A stretch of DNA of 10,626 nucleotides from Planctomycetota bacterium (GCA_021106775.1 JAIOTL010000345.1:1-10626); one strand, 5' to 3'. Shown: positions 1 through 7,589, numbered from the stretch's first letter. Notes: generated from the sequence alone by a model not told the origin. Made by a program: numbers and translations.

Positions 1-1
1 A

Positions 2-97
2 GGTGTTGTATTTGGTAGACACGATAAATTTAAAGAGCTTCTAAAAAGAAATCAAATTGACCAAAAGATTATTGATAATATTATGCGTGAACTATAA
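2..97 (+). CDS. C-terminal end of an unidentified protein (partial)
   Basis: Reading frame 2 is open from the window edge to a TAA at 95-97 and gives 31 residues ending in IIDNIMREL. The peptide is charged and looks helical (a run of K, E, D, N and I residues), like the end of a soluble protein. It is too short to assign to a family. The next gene starts 19 bases downstream on the same strand, so the two are probably co-transcribed. The stretch is A+T-rich like that neighbour and unlike def, which supports a shared accessory origin. Frame 1 has a TAG at 16-18. An alternative is chance open frame, but the operon-like spacing favours a real gene end. Confidence 0.5.
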   Translation, partial: GVVFGRHDKFKELLKRNQIDQKIIDNIMREL

Positions 98-116
98 ACA
101 TATTTAGGAATTATTA

Positions 117-512
117 ATGTCTAATAAACCAGATGTTGAATCTTTAGATGATATCAGAGCATATTCTGAAAAAATTAAAGCAATTGGCAAAAAATCAGGT
201 TTGAATACATTTGGAGCTCATAAGACTGAAAAAGCTATTGAAGAATTTGCAAAGAAGACCCATAAAAATTGTGCAATAAAATTCTATTCTGATTTGAGAA
301 CAAGTAACTCTGATTTACAAGAGGAAAATGGACAATTGAAAAAATCGGCTATTGTTAGTGCATTTATAATGTTTGTTGGTAATGTTGCAATTGGTTTTGC
401 TTCTGGGTGTTTACATAAAGATGGCAACAATGATCTGATGTATTTAATTTTTATACTTGGCATTGTGATAGCAATTTTGGGATTTCTAAAATTAAATAAA
501 ACAAAAAAATAA
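117..512 (+). CDS. small two-helix membrane protein of unknown function
   Basis: A 131-residue protein I do not recognise. Residues 1-75 are hydrophilic and helical, rich in Lys and Glu (for example KAIEEFAKK), with a possible short coiled coil just before the membrane (about 60-75). Two hydrophobic segments follow, at about 77-97 and 107-125, joined by a short polar loop (HKDGNND), and a Lys-rich tail (KLNKTKK). This predicts a membrane hairpin with both ends probably in the cytoplasm. The ATG is preceded by AGGA seven bases upstream, which supports this start. It lies 19 bases after the partial gene at the left edge and its stop is one base from the end of the convergent def gene. Codons are A+T-rich, unlike def and icmF, suggesting acquired DNA. 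Lys-rich ends flanking helices fit the positive-inside rule, but topology and role are inference. Confidence 0.75.
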   Translation: MSNKPDVESLDDIRAYSEKIKAIGKKSGLNTFGAHKTEKAIEEFAKKTHKNCAIKFYSDLRTSNSDLQEENGQLKKSAIVSAFIMFVGNVAIGFASGCLHKDGNNDLMYLIFILGIVIAILGFLKLNKTKK

Positions 513-513
513 A

Positions 514-1119
514 TCAGTGTTTGAGGCGTTTTTTCTGCGATTTTTGTGATTTACGGGCTTTTTTCTGCTCTGTTTTTCTATCCTTCTCCTTGCGCTTCTT
601 CTCCTTCTGGTACACGCTGCGCAGATGCTTGAGCTGATGCTGAATCACAATCTGCTCCCCCGCCGACAAACGCTGTATAAAAAGTATGCCCTCAATATGG
701 TCAAACTCGTGCAGAATTACCTCCGCCAGATACCCATCCGCATCCAACGTAAACTCTTCGCCGTCAACGTTCTGCGCAACAACTTTCACCGACATCGACC
801 GATTAACATCATGCCGAATCCCCGGAATCGACAAACAACCCTCCTCCTCGCGCTGTTCACCCTCCAAACCAGACAGCACCGGATTGATGAACACCATCTC
901 GGTTTTCGCACGCTCTTTTTCGTCCTCCTCAGCCGGGTTCGTATTCACCACGAAAACTCGCTTGAGCACGCCGACCTGCGGGGCAGCAAGCCCGACGCCA
1001 GCACTTTCGTACATTGTGGTGAACATGTCCGTCACGAACTTGCGCAGCCTGTCGTCAAATGTGCGCACCTCTTCCGAGACCTTGTTCAAAAGCGGGTCCG
1101 GGTATTTTACGATTCTCAT
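514..1119 (-). CDS. def: peptide deformylase with lysine-rich C-terminal tail
   Basis: Peptide deformylase removes the formyl group from the N-terminal methionine of nascent proteins at the ribosome, using a bound metal ion. All three family motifs are present, numbered from the start chosen here (201 aa): GVGLAAPQVG at 41-50, EGCLS at 93-97 with metal ligand Cys95, and HEFDH at 137-141 with metal ligands His137 and His141 and catalytic Glu138. I start at MRIVKYPDPLL because family members begin there and GGAG lies nine bases upstream; an upstream in-frame ATG at 1134 would add MERQE without a clear ribosome site. Residues 171-201 are a tail with 17 Lys/Arg out of 31, beyond the catalytic core. 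fmt, the frequent partner gene, is not adjacent. The gene is convergent with the membrane-protein gene, with a single base between the stops. Family assignment is secure; any role for the tail is inference. Confidence 0.96.
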   Translation of the reverse strand: MRIVKYPDPLLNKVSEEVRTFDDRLRKFVTDMFTTMYESAGVGLAAPQVGVLKRVFVVNTNPAEEDEKERAKTEMVFINPVLSGLEGEQREEEGCLSIPGIRHDVNRSMSVKVVAQNVDGEEFTLDADGYLAEVILHEFDHIEGILFIQRLSAGEQIVIQHQLKHLRSVYQKEKKRKEKDRKTEQKKARKSQKSQKKRLKH

Positions 1120-1171
1120 TTCCTGACGCTCCATGGTTCAAATTACTTAATGTTTTTCACATCATTTTTAT

Positions 1172-1201
1172 TTCATACATTAATTATACCACCCCTGTCA
1201 A
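1172..1201 (-). promoter_or_regulatory. candidate sigma-70 promoter for def
   Basis: On the minus strand a perfect TTGACA (1196-1201) is followed after 18 bases by TATGAA (1172-1177), 52 bases ahead of the def start. A perfect TATAAT (1183-1188) also lies here, but only seven bases from TTGACA, so it would need a different, poor -35 element. The region is non-coding and A+T-rich, as expected for a promoter. Either -10 element could be used; the exact start point cannot be fixed from sequence. Confidence 0.42.
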
Positions 1202-1280
1202 TCTCAACTTATTAATGAACGGGATTAACAAGCATTCGTAACAGAACCTGCAAATTCCGTAAACATTATAAAGGGGACGT

Positions 1281-1306
1281 AATTTAAAAGGGGTGCTGGC
1301 ACCCTA
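1281..1306 (-). terminator. short hairpin with T-run overlapping the icmF stop
   Basis: On the minus strand GGGTGC-CA-GCACCC (1291-1304) overlaps the icmF stop codon and is followed by CTTTTAAATT. The stem can form five pairs with a four-base loop. Position and T-run suit a weak intrinsic terminator for icmF. The T-run is only four bases, so read-through into def is possible. Confidence 0.4.
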
Positions 1307-4300
1307 CATGTTGCGGCGATATTTGCCACCTACTTTGAACAACGCGTTAGAAATTTGTCCGATTGTCGCCACTTTCGCAGTTTCAACAAGCTCCTCGAAG
1401 ATATTTCCGCCTGCAACCGCAACTTCCTGAAGCTTTCGCAGCGCAATTTTCGCTCGTTCCTCGTAATGCGTCTGAATCCCCTGCACCGACTGTATCTGAT
1501 TCTCCTTTTCGTCGTCGGTTGAGCGTCTCAGCTCGGGTTCCGGCTCCTCGAAGCCGTCCTCCATGGTTTTCGGGTCGATAAACGTATTAACGCCCATAAT
1601 CGGGTACTTGCCGACGTGCTTCAGATGCTCATAATACAGCGACTCCTCCTGGATGCGATTGCGCTGATACGACGTTTCCATCGCTCCCAACACCCCGCCG
1701 CGGTCGGCAATCTCGCAGAATAAATCCAGCACAGCCTCCTCAACCAGATTCGTGAGTTTTTCGAGGAAAAAGCTGCCCTGATTCGGGTTTTCGTTCTTCG
1801 CCACGCCAAATTCACGGTTAATAATGAGCTGAATCGCCACCGCCCGACGCACGCTCTCCTCTGTGGGTGTTGTAATCGCTTCGTCGTAAGCGTTTGTGTG
1901 CAGCGAATTGCAATTGTCATAAATCGCCAGCAAACCTTGAAGTGTCGTGCGAATGTCGTTAAAGCTGATTTCCTGCGCATGCAGAGACCTGCCTGACGTT
2001 TGTATATGATATTTCAGCTTTTGTGAGCGAGCATTTCCGCCGTACATCTCGCGCATTGCAATCGACCAAATTCTGCGTGCAACCCGCCCGATAACCGCAT
2101 ATTCCGGATCCATGCCGTTGGAGAAAAAGTATGACAGATTCGGCGCGAAAGCATCAATTGGCATGCCGCGATGCAAATAATTCTCCACGTACGTAAAACC
2201 GTTAGAAAGCGTAAGAGCCAGTTGGGTGATAGGGTTCGCACCAGCCTCAGCAATGTGATAGCCGGAAATTGAGACCGAATAAAAATTTCTAACACTGTTG
2301 TCAATGAAATACTGCTGAATGTCGCCCATCATGCGCAGCGAGAATTCAGTCGAGAAAATACACGTGTTCTGCGCCTGGTCTTCCTTCAAAATGTCCGCTT
2401 GCACGGTTCCGCGGACGGTTGCCAGAGTTTTTGTCTTGATTTCAGCATAAATTTCCTCAGGGATGATGTTGGCGTCTGCAAGCTCTGCACCGGTACAGCC
2501 CAGAAGCTCAAGACCGAGTCCGGTGTTGTTCTCAGGCAGTTCCTTTGAATAATCGTTCGGGTAAAGCCTGTAATGCGGTGCTTCCAGCACGGAATCTTTC
2601 CATTTTTTCTTGATAAATTCACGTGCTTCCGTTATTTTATTATTCGTTTTCAACCATTTTTCGACATTCTGGTCAATTGCGGTGTTGAAGAAATACGCAA
2701 GCATAATCGGCGCAGGACCATTGATTGTCATGCTCACCGACGTCATCGGGTCGGTTAAATCGAAACCGGAATACAAGCGTTTGGCATCGTCAAGCGAACT
2801 GATTGCCACTCCGGAATTGCCGATTTTTCCCCAGATATCCGGTCGTCTTTCAGGGTCGTTGCCATAAAGCGTAACGGAATCGAATGCCGTGGAAAGCCTT
2901 GCGAAACCATGCCCGCTGGCGAGATAGTGAAATCTGCGATTCGTCTTTTCAGGTCCGCCTTCGCCCGCGAACATGCGTATCGGCTCTTCGTAATCGCGTT
3001 TAAGAGGGAAAACTCCTGCGGTGTACGGGAATTCACCCGGCACATTCTCAAGTTTCCGCCATTTCAGGATTTCGTGAGCACTCTCGAACTCAGGCAGCAC
3101 AACGCGCGGGATGACCGTACGTGAAAGCGATTCCTTCACTAACGGTTGCTGAAAAATTTTATCGCGAACTTTGTACTCAAAAACCTCTTTCGCGTAACGC
3201 TCGCGGTATTCCTGCCAGGATTCAAGCAGCGTGGTGTTTTCAGGAGTGATAAATTGTTCGTAATGCTTTTTCAAGGCGTTCAGCGTGTTGATGATTGCTG
3301 TTTTGTCAGTGCCTTCGGGCAGCGCGATGCCGTCATCGAGTGCTTTTTCATACGTTTTTTTGGTTTCCGCAATTTCCTCAAGTTTTGCTGCGATTTTTGC
3401 TTGTTTATCCGTTTCGGTTTTGTATTTTCGCACTGTCTCAGCGATTTCAGCGAGGTATCGTGTACGATTCGGCGGGATAACGTGTTTAATTTTGCGATAA
3501 TCGCGCTCACGGGCGGTTGCGATTGAAGATTTCCATGAAACATCGGTTTTCGCATTAATTGTGTCAATAAGTTGTGCGTAGAAATTATTCACGCCGGCAT
3601 CGTTGAAACTTGACGCAATAGTCGGAAATACCGGCATTTCCTTCAGGTCTTTTGCGAATTCCTTGCGATTTCGCTGCACCTGCTTGCGAATCGAGCTTAG
3701 CGCGTCCTCGGAACCTCTGCGTTCAAACTTGTTGAGGACGACCATGTCAGCGAGGTAGAGCATGTTGTGCTTCTCAAGCTGAAGCTGTGCCCCGAATTCC
3801 TGCGTCATCACATACAGCGAGACGTCCGACACTGTCGTTATCTGCGTGTGCCATTGCCCGATGCCGGGAGTTTCGACGATAATCAGGTCGTAGCCAGCTT
3901 TTTTCAGGATGTCAATCGCTGCATAAGTTACTGCAGGCACCTCGGTGATAGACTCACGCGTGGCAATTGAGCGCATGTACGTGTTGTCATTCATCGCCGT
4001 GGAATTCATGCGGATTCGGTCGCCAAGCATCGCACCGCCTGTAACCTTGATTGACGGGTCAATTGCGATGAGAGCGACGGTTTTTTCCGGGAAATCGTGA
4101 TTGAAACGCAGAATAATCTCGTCGATCAGCGAGGATTTACCTGCGCCGCCCATGCCGGTGATGCCAACCACAGGAATCCGTTTGCCTTCCTTCCCTGTCG
4201 GACTTATTTCAGGTTTCGAACCTTCAAACTCCGCCTGTGTGATTGCTCGTGCAACTGCGCTCCAGGATTTCGGCGTGTTGTCGATGTTTGAGATGTCGGG

Positions 4301-4798
4301 CGTGCCAGCCGCTTCAAGCGTGGAGAAGTCCGACTTGCGCATCAAATCATTTATCATGCCCTGCAAACCGAGTTTTCTGCCTTCGTCGGGGTGATATGTA
4401 ATTGCGATGTTTTTTTCGCGCAGCTCACGTGTTTCGCGTGGAACAATGACTCCGCCGCCGCCGCCGAAGATTTTTATATGTTTTGCACCAAGCTCATCAA
4501 GCAATTCGCGCATGTACGTGAAATATTCCATGTGCCCGCCCTGATAGCTTGTTACCGCTATCGCCTGCGCGTCTTCCTGCACCGCGGTCTCGACAACCTC
4601 GCGAACCGAGCGGTCGTGCGCCAGGTGAATCACCTCTGCTCCTGTGCCTTGAATTATCCTGCGCATAACGTTTATTGCTGCGTCATGCCCGTCAAACAGC
4701 GATGCTGCGGTTACCACGCGAATCTTATGCTTCGTCTGCACCGGCTCGGTCTCAATTGTTGTCGGCAGCTCGGTATTCCCCGTTTGCTTGTCCGTCAT
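1304..4798 (-). CDS. icmF: fused isobutyryl-CoA mutase (B12 domain, G-protein chaperone, mutase)
   Basis: IcmF interconverts isobutyryl-CoA and n-butyryl-CoA by an adenosylcobalamin radical mechanism; some family members also act on isovaleryl-/pivalyl-CoA. The 1164 residues hold the whole fusion in family order. Residues 26-155 are the B12 domain (DGHDAA at 36-41 with cobalt-ligand His38; SYQGGH 84-89; GGGGG 112-116). Residues 207-415 are the MeaB-like G domain (Walker A GITGMGGAGKS 212-222; ETPGIGQ 309-315; base-recognition motif NKFE 356-359). A Lys/Glu-rich helical linker (about 430-555) leads to the mutase barrel (about 585-1164, ending GGKYRRNM). Phe610 (in RMFAG) and Gln810 (in DQAQNTCIF) sit where methylmalonyl-CoA mutase has Tyr89 and Arg207, so substrate is inferred to be isobutyryl/butyryl-CoA. 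Catalytic His848 is in SGYHIAEAGA. AGGGG six bases before the ATG fixes the start. It stands alone, 184 bases ahead of def, with no convincing promoter hexamers. No frameshift or truncation is seen. Confidence 0.97.
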   Translation of the reverse strand: MTDKQTGNTELPTTIETEPVQTKHKIRVVTAASLFDGHDAAINVMRRIIQGTGAEVIHLAHDRSVREVVETAVQEDAQAIAVTSYQGGHMEYFTYMRELLDELGAKHIKIFGGGGGVIVPRETRELREKNIAITYHPDEGRKLGLQGMINDLMRKSDFSTLEAAGTPDISNIDNTPKSWSAVARAITQAEFEGSKPEISPTGKEGKRIPVVGITGMGGAGKSSLIDEIILRFNHDFPEKTVALIAIDPSIKVTGGAMLGDRIRMNSTAMNDNTYMRSIATRESITEVPAVTYAAIDILKKAGYDLIIVETPGIGQWHTQITTVSDVSLYVMTQEFGAQLQLEKHNMLYLADMVVLNKFERRGSEDALSSIRKQVQRNRKEFAKDLKEMPVFPTIASSFNDAGVNNFYAQLIDTINAKTDVSWKSSIATARERDYRKIKHVIPPNRTRYLAEIAETVRKYKTETDKQAKIAAKLEEIAETKKTYEKALDDGIALPEGTDKTAIINTLNALKKHYEQFITPENTTLLESWQEYRERYAKEVFEYKVRDKIFQQPLVKESLSRTVIPRVVLPEFESAHEILKWRKLENVPGEFPYTAGVFPLKRDYEEPIRMFAGEGGPEKTNRRFHYLASGHGFARLSTAFDSVTLYGNDPERRPDIWGKIGNSGVAISSLDDAKRLYSGFDLTDPMTSVSMTINGPAPIMLAYFFNTAIDQNVEKWLKTNNKITEAREFIKKKWKDSVLEAPHYRLYPNDYSKELPENNTGLGLELLGCTGAELADANIIPEEIYAEIKTKTLATVRGTVQADILKEDQAQNTCIFSTEFSLRMMGDIQQYFIDNSVRNFYSVSISGYHIAEAGANPITQLALTLSNGFTYVENYLHRGMPIDAFAPNLSYFFSNGMDPEYAVIGRVARRIWSIAMREMYGGNARSQKLKYHIQTSGRSLHAQEISFNDIRTTLQGLLAIYDNCNSLHTNAYDEAITTPTEESVRRAVAIQLIINREFGVAKNENPNQGSFFLEKLTNLVEEAVLDLFCEIADRGGVLGAMETSYQRNRIQEESLYYEHLKHVGKYPIMGVNTFIDPKTMEDGFEEPEPELRRSTDDEKENQIQSVQGIQTHYEERAKIALRKLQEVAVAGGNIFEELVETAKVATIGQISNALFKVGGKYRRNM

Positions 4799-4847
4799 CT
4801 CAAACCCCTTACATATATTTATGTGTTAATTTCTGATAATTACATAT

Positions 4848-4925
4848 TGTCATTCCTGCGAAGGCAGGAATCCAGCAAATTCTTCAAATTCGGCTGTTAT
4901 GGATTCCCGTTTTCATGAGAATGAC
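4848..4925. repeat. about 80-bp inverted-repeat element, copy 1
   Basis: The ends are TGTCATTCCTGCGAAGG (left) and its imperfect complement, finishing in GAGAATGACA (right), each followed inward by GGAATCCAG or (A)TGGATTCC. Length is 78 bp. A second element with the same ends and size is at 9839-9919, and a single arm is at 5877-5905. It resembles the short, non-coding, palindromic intergenic repeats common in many Gram-negative genomes. No target duplication is evident. It lies in the icmF to cyclase-like gene gap. Confidence 0.75.
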
Positions 4926-5057
4926 AGAAAAGGACATTTTATCCTTATAAATATGATTACTTGAATACTGCATCTTAATTCCATCCGCAAATATTGCAAC
5001 CATCCTTGACGGTTTTTCTTTCGACCCTGATGGATAATTTGTAAGTTTTACATGCTG

Positions 5058-5087
5058 TTAGCAATGACAAACTGTTTTTTGTATAAT
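5058..5087 (+). promoter_or_regulatory. candidate sigma-70 promoter for the cyclase-like gene
   Basis: A perfect TATAAT at 5082-5087 has TTAGCA (four of six matches to TTGACA) 18 bases upstream. A transcript would begin near 5094, about 20 bases before the ATG at 5115, leaving room for the AAGGA ribosome site. This argues against the longer reading that begins at 5052, inside the promoter. The -35 element is weak. Confidence 0.5.
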
Positions 5088-5114
5088 GAAACAAATCTTA
5101 CAGAAGGAAATAAA

Positions 5115-5876
5115 ATGGAAACTGACGAACAAGAAATTAAATACGAAGAAAAATACGTTGCTTTCCTCGACATCCTCGGTTTCAAGGATTTAATTGACCA
5201 AAACAAAAAGGACTCAATACACTCAATAATAAATATAAACTCATCAATTTCATTTGTAAATCAACTTATAAAGGAAATTGAAACTGTGAGTGTTAATGTT
5301 AAACCAGAAGAACCAAGTTATAAAAATCAGATAAAGATATCTTACAAGTATTTTTCAGATTGTATTTGTGTTTCCAATCAACACCTATTTTTTCTCATTT
5401 TAAACTTGCAAGTACTTCAATTCTATTTAGCAACAAAAAACATTTTTATTAGAGGAGGTTTGGCAAAAGGAAATCATTTTGAAAATGAAAACATCATTTT
5501 TAGTAAAGGACTTGTTGCTGCATACAAATTGGAATCAAAGAAGGCAGATTATCCAAGAATTATTATTCATGATTGTTTAGTTGAAGAAATACTATTAAAT
5601 AAAAACATGTATTTAATAGGAAATGATGGAATAAAATTTTTAGATTTCCTTGGATTCTTAGAATGGATTAAGGATGAAGAACAAATAGATAAAATAAAAA
5701 CAAATATAAGAGAATCGATTATTTGGCAAGTTGAAACTAGTAAAGAAGATAAAATTACCCAAAAATACAATTGGCTTGTTGAGTATTTTAATTTCAAAGT
5801 TGAAGATGAATACAAAATTGATCCATCCATCTTCAAATTCGCATACAAAAATTATGAATTTGAAAAACCTTCTTAA
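5115..5876 (+). CDS. orphan protein with class III cyclase-like motif order
   Basis: A 253-residue soluble protein with no signal peptide or clear membrane helix. It opens with YVAFLDILGFKDL (Asp19), then YFSDCICVS (Asp82), then FIRGGLAKGNHF (Arg113-Gly114-Gly115, Gly119) and KGLVAAYKLESKKADYPRI (131-149). Order and spacing recall the class III nucleotide cyclase core: a strand with a metal-binding Asp before GF, a second metal Asp, and an R-x-G-x3-G strand. I recognise similar hypothetical proteins in many bacteria but know no established function, so nucleotide cyclase activity is inference. The start is the ATG at 5115 with AAGGA six bases upstream. The gene is very A+T-rich beside recA and icmF, stands alone between repeats, and its TAA abuts a mobile-repeat arm. 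No effector gene lies next to it, as would be expected for a Pycsar-type defence pair. Confidence 0.85.
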   Translation: METDEQEIKYEEKYVAFLDILGFKDLIDQNKKDSIHSIININSSISFVNQLIKEIETVSVNVKPEEPSYKNQIKISYKYFSDCICVSNQHLFFLILNLQVLQFYLATKNIFIRGGLAKGNHFENENIIFSKGLVAAYKLESKKADYPRIIIHDCLVEEILLNKNMYLIGNDGIKFLDFLGFLEWIKDEEQIDKIKTNIRESIIWQVETSKEDKITQKYNWLVEYFNFKVEDEYKIDPSIFKFAYKNYEFEKPS

Positions 5877-5905
5877 CTGGATTCCCGTTTTCACGGGAAT
5901 GACAA
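5877..5905. repeat. single arm of the 80-bp inverted-repeat family
   Basis: CTGGATTCCCG...CGGGAATGACAA matches the right arms of the elements at 4848-4925 and 9839-9919. It starts on the base after the cyclase-like gene's stop codon and folds on itself (ATTCCCG/CGGGAAT around TTTTCA). The hairpin lacks a T-run, so it is not a standard terminator, though it could protect the 3' end of the mRNA. Confidence 0.65.
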
Positions 5906-5938
5906 TGTTAGGTTTGCGAATCATCAGTAATCCTGTGT

Positions 5939-5978
5939 GATTGCCACGTCAGTCGTTTTGCTCCTTCCTCGCAATGAC
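5939..5978. repeat. probable intergenic repeat unit of a second family
   Basis: The segment starts GATTGCCACGTC and ends CTCGCAATGAC. Sequences with these ends recur between genes in many Gram-negative genomes, from general knowledge. In this window only the GCAATGAC end recurs (5061-5068), so repeat status is inferred and weak. Confidence 0.3.
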
Positions 5979-5996
5979 GCTGGATGGGGATGTGTG

Positions 5997-6209
5997 TGTC
6001 ATTCAGAGGGAGTGAAACGACCGAAGAATCCAGGATAGTCATACTCAAAACGTGTATACGGAATGTTTCGGATTTTCCATCAAATTTAGAGATTCAAGAA
6101 AAAGAATTAATTCAACATTGAATGAACATAATTTAACCACTGTGTAACCGTTGTTATATATTCTGCTAGCCTGGATTCTTTACTCCGCTTCGCTCCGTTC
6201 TGAATGACA
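5997..6209. repeat. 213-bp MITE-like element upstream of recA
   Basis: The left end is TGTCATTCAGA...AAGAATCCAGG (5997-6034); the right end (6170-6209) is its inverted copy, CCTGGATTCTT...TCTGAATGACA. The outer 11 and inner 11 bases of the 38-40-base arms match perfectly. The 135-bp centre is A+T-rich and has no ORF. Terminal inverted repeats, small size and no coding capacity fit a MITE. The flanks show no clear target duplication. A lone arm of similar sequence is at 8013-8046. The rest of 5906-6353 holds no gene. Confidence 0.68.
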
Positions 6210-6353
6210 ATTAAGTGTGTGTTGTTAGCGATAGCGAACCTTAGTGAATTTTCGTGTTCTTCGTGGTGAAAAATGAATTTATTAATTCGCGGGAGATGTC
6301 GGTAGGGTGGATATGCTTTTTGCAGAACGTTAACAATTTATGGTGAGGAAATT

Positions 6354-7538
6354 ATGGCAGGTAAAAAGCAGAAAACGAATGACGAAAAAACGGTCGTGCT
6401 GAATGATACGGTATCACGCATCGAGAAAAGCTTCGGCAAGGGTGCGATTATGCGGCTTGGGGACAGGAAAAACGTGAGGGTGCCGGCGATAACGTCAGGT
6501 TCTATCGGCATCGACCACGCGCTTGGCGTCAGCGGATTCCCAAAAGGCAGAATCATCGAGGTTTTCGGACCCGAATCGTCCGGTAAAACCACACTCGCGC
6601 TGCATCTCATCGCCAACGTGCAGAAACAGAACGGAGTTGCGGTGCTTATCGATGCGGAGCATTCGTTCGACCCGTATTATGCGAATCATATCGGTGTTGA
6701 CCTCGACAATTTGCTGGTTTCCCAGCCCGATTACGGCGAGCAAGCACTCACTATCGCGGAAGAATTAATCACGTCGAACACGGTTGATGTTGTCGTGATA
6801 GATTCGGTGGCAGCATTGGTTCCGAAGGTTGAGCTTGAAGGTTCCATGTCGGATATGCAGGTCGGGTTGCAGGCAAGATTGATGAGCAAGGCGTTGCGGA
6901 AGCTCACAGCATTGACATCTCGCACAAATTGCATACTCGTGTTCATCAATCAGTTGCGCGAGAAGGTGGGCATAACTTTTGGGTCGCCTGAAACGACTTC
7001 CGGCGGGAAAGCGTTAAAATTTTACTCATCGGTGCGCGTTGATGTGCGAAGGCGTGCACAAATTAAGGACGGCGACAGGGTTATCGGGAATCGGACGCAG
7101 GTTTCAATCGTGAAGAACAAGGTTGCGCCGCCGTTCGTCAAAACCGAGTTCAATATCATGTTCAATGTTGGTATCGACCGCCTGGGTGAACTCATAGAGC
7201 TTGGCGCCATGCACGATGTGATAAATAAGAGCGGGTCGTGGTACAGCTTTGGCGAGACGCGGCTTGGACAAGGGCTGAATGCTGCTAAGGATACGCTTTC
7301 GGAGAGCAAAAACCGCGAGATGCTGGTTGAAATTTACCACAAAGTCCGTAAAGCTGTGTTTGAGTCGCAGGATACCAGCAAGAAATATACGCCGGTGGAT
7401 TTGCCTGTGGATGAGCTGAAACAGTCTGAGCAGGTCGAATCGAAGCCAGCAAAGAAGGCGGAAACTATTGCGGAATCGGATGCAGAGAAAGTCGGCGGGA
7501 AAAAAGCGAATTTGAAGGTTAAGAAAAACGTTGCCTAG
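6354..7538 (+). CDS. recA: recombinase A
   Basis: RecA forms an ATP-dependent filament on single-stranded DNA, drives homologous pairing and strand exchange, and stimulates LexA self-cleavage in the SOS response. The 394 residues include the whole core: Walker A GPESSGKTT at 72-80, catalytic Glu102 in DAEHSFDP, Walker B VVVID at 146-150, the ATP-sensing FINQ with Gln200, and the DNA-binding L2 loop (about 207-221, GSPETTSGGKA). The C-terminal domain is complete to about residue 340. The last 50 residues form a low-complexity Lys/Glu/Ala tail ending in a basic stretch (KKANLKVKKNVA), unlike the acidic tail of E. coli RecA. GAGG five bases before the ATG supports the start. I could find neither a convincing SOS box nor -35/-10 hexamers in 6210-6353. 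The gene is monocistronic, behind a MITE-like element, with a strong terminator 130 bases after the stop. Confidence 0.98.
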   Translation: MAGKKQKTNDEKTVVLNDTVSRIEKSFGKGAIMRLGDRKNVRVPAITSGSIGIDHALGVSGFPKGRIIEVFGPESSGKTTLALHLIANVQKQNGVAVLIDAEHSFDPYYANHIGVDLDNLLVSQPDYGEQALTIAEELITSNTVDVVVIDSVAALVPKVELEGSMSDMQVGLQARLMSKALRKLTALTSRTNCILVFINQLREKVGITFGSPETTSGGKALKFYSSVRVDVRRRAQIKDGDRVIGNRTQVSIVKNKVAPPFVKTEFNIMFNVGIDRLGELIELGAMHDVINKSGSWYSFGETRLGQGLNAAKDTLSESKNREMLVEIYHKVRKAVFESQDTSKKYTPVDLPVDELKQSEQVESKPAKKAETIAESDAEKVGGKKANLKVKKNVA

Positions 7539-7589
7539 CCGATTAAATCTCAGCGAAAAATATAAAAAAATAAAAAATATTTGTAAAAT

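Noticed and set aside
36..41. Loss of the final Gly in the B12 motif DxHxxG of IcmF (protein residues 36-41, DGHDAA)
   Set aside because: IcmF proteins normally read DGHDA-S/A here, so this is the family state and not a defect.
1183..1201. TTGACA and TATAAT as one promoter for def
   Set aside because: Only seven bases separate the hexamers, too few for sigma-70 recognition; the pair with TATGAA at 18 bases was preferred.
625..1241. Long plus-strand ORFs opposite def
   Set aside because: They mirror the def coding strand, lack ribosome sites and family motifs, and def itself is unambiguous.
5115..5876. Complete Pycsar defence system
   Set aside because: No adjacent effector with membrane, TIR or nucleotide-sensing features is present; repeats flank the gene on both sides.
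6310..6325. Sigma-54-like TGGATATGCTTTTTGCA ahead of recA
   Set aside because: The -24 part lacks CAC and the GG to GC distance is 11, not 10, so it does not fit the consensus.
6210..6353. LexA/SOS box upstream of recA
   Set aside because: GAAC and GTTC words occur, but not with the spacing of any SOS box I know; AACGTTAAC alone is not enough.
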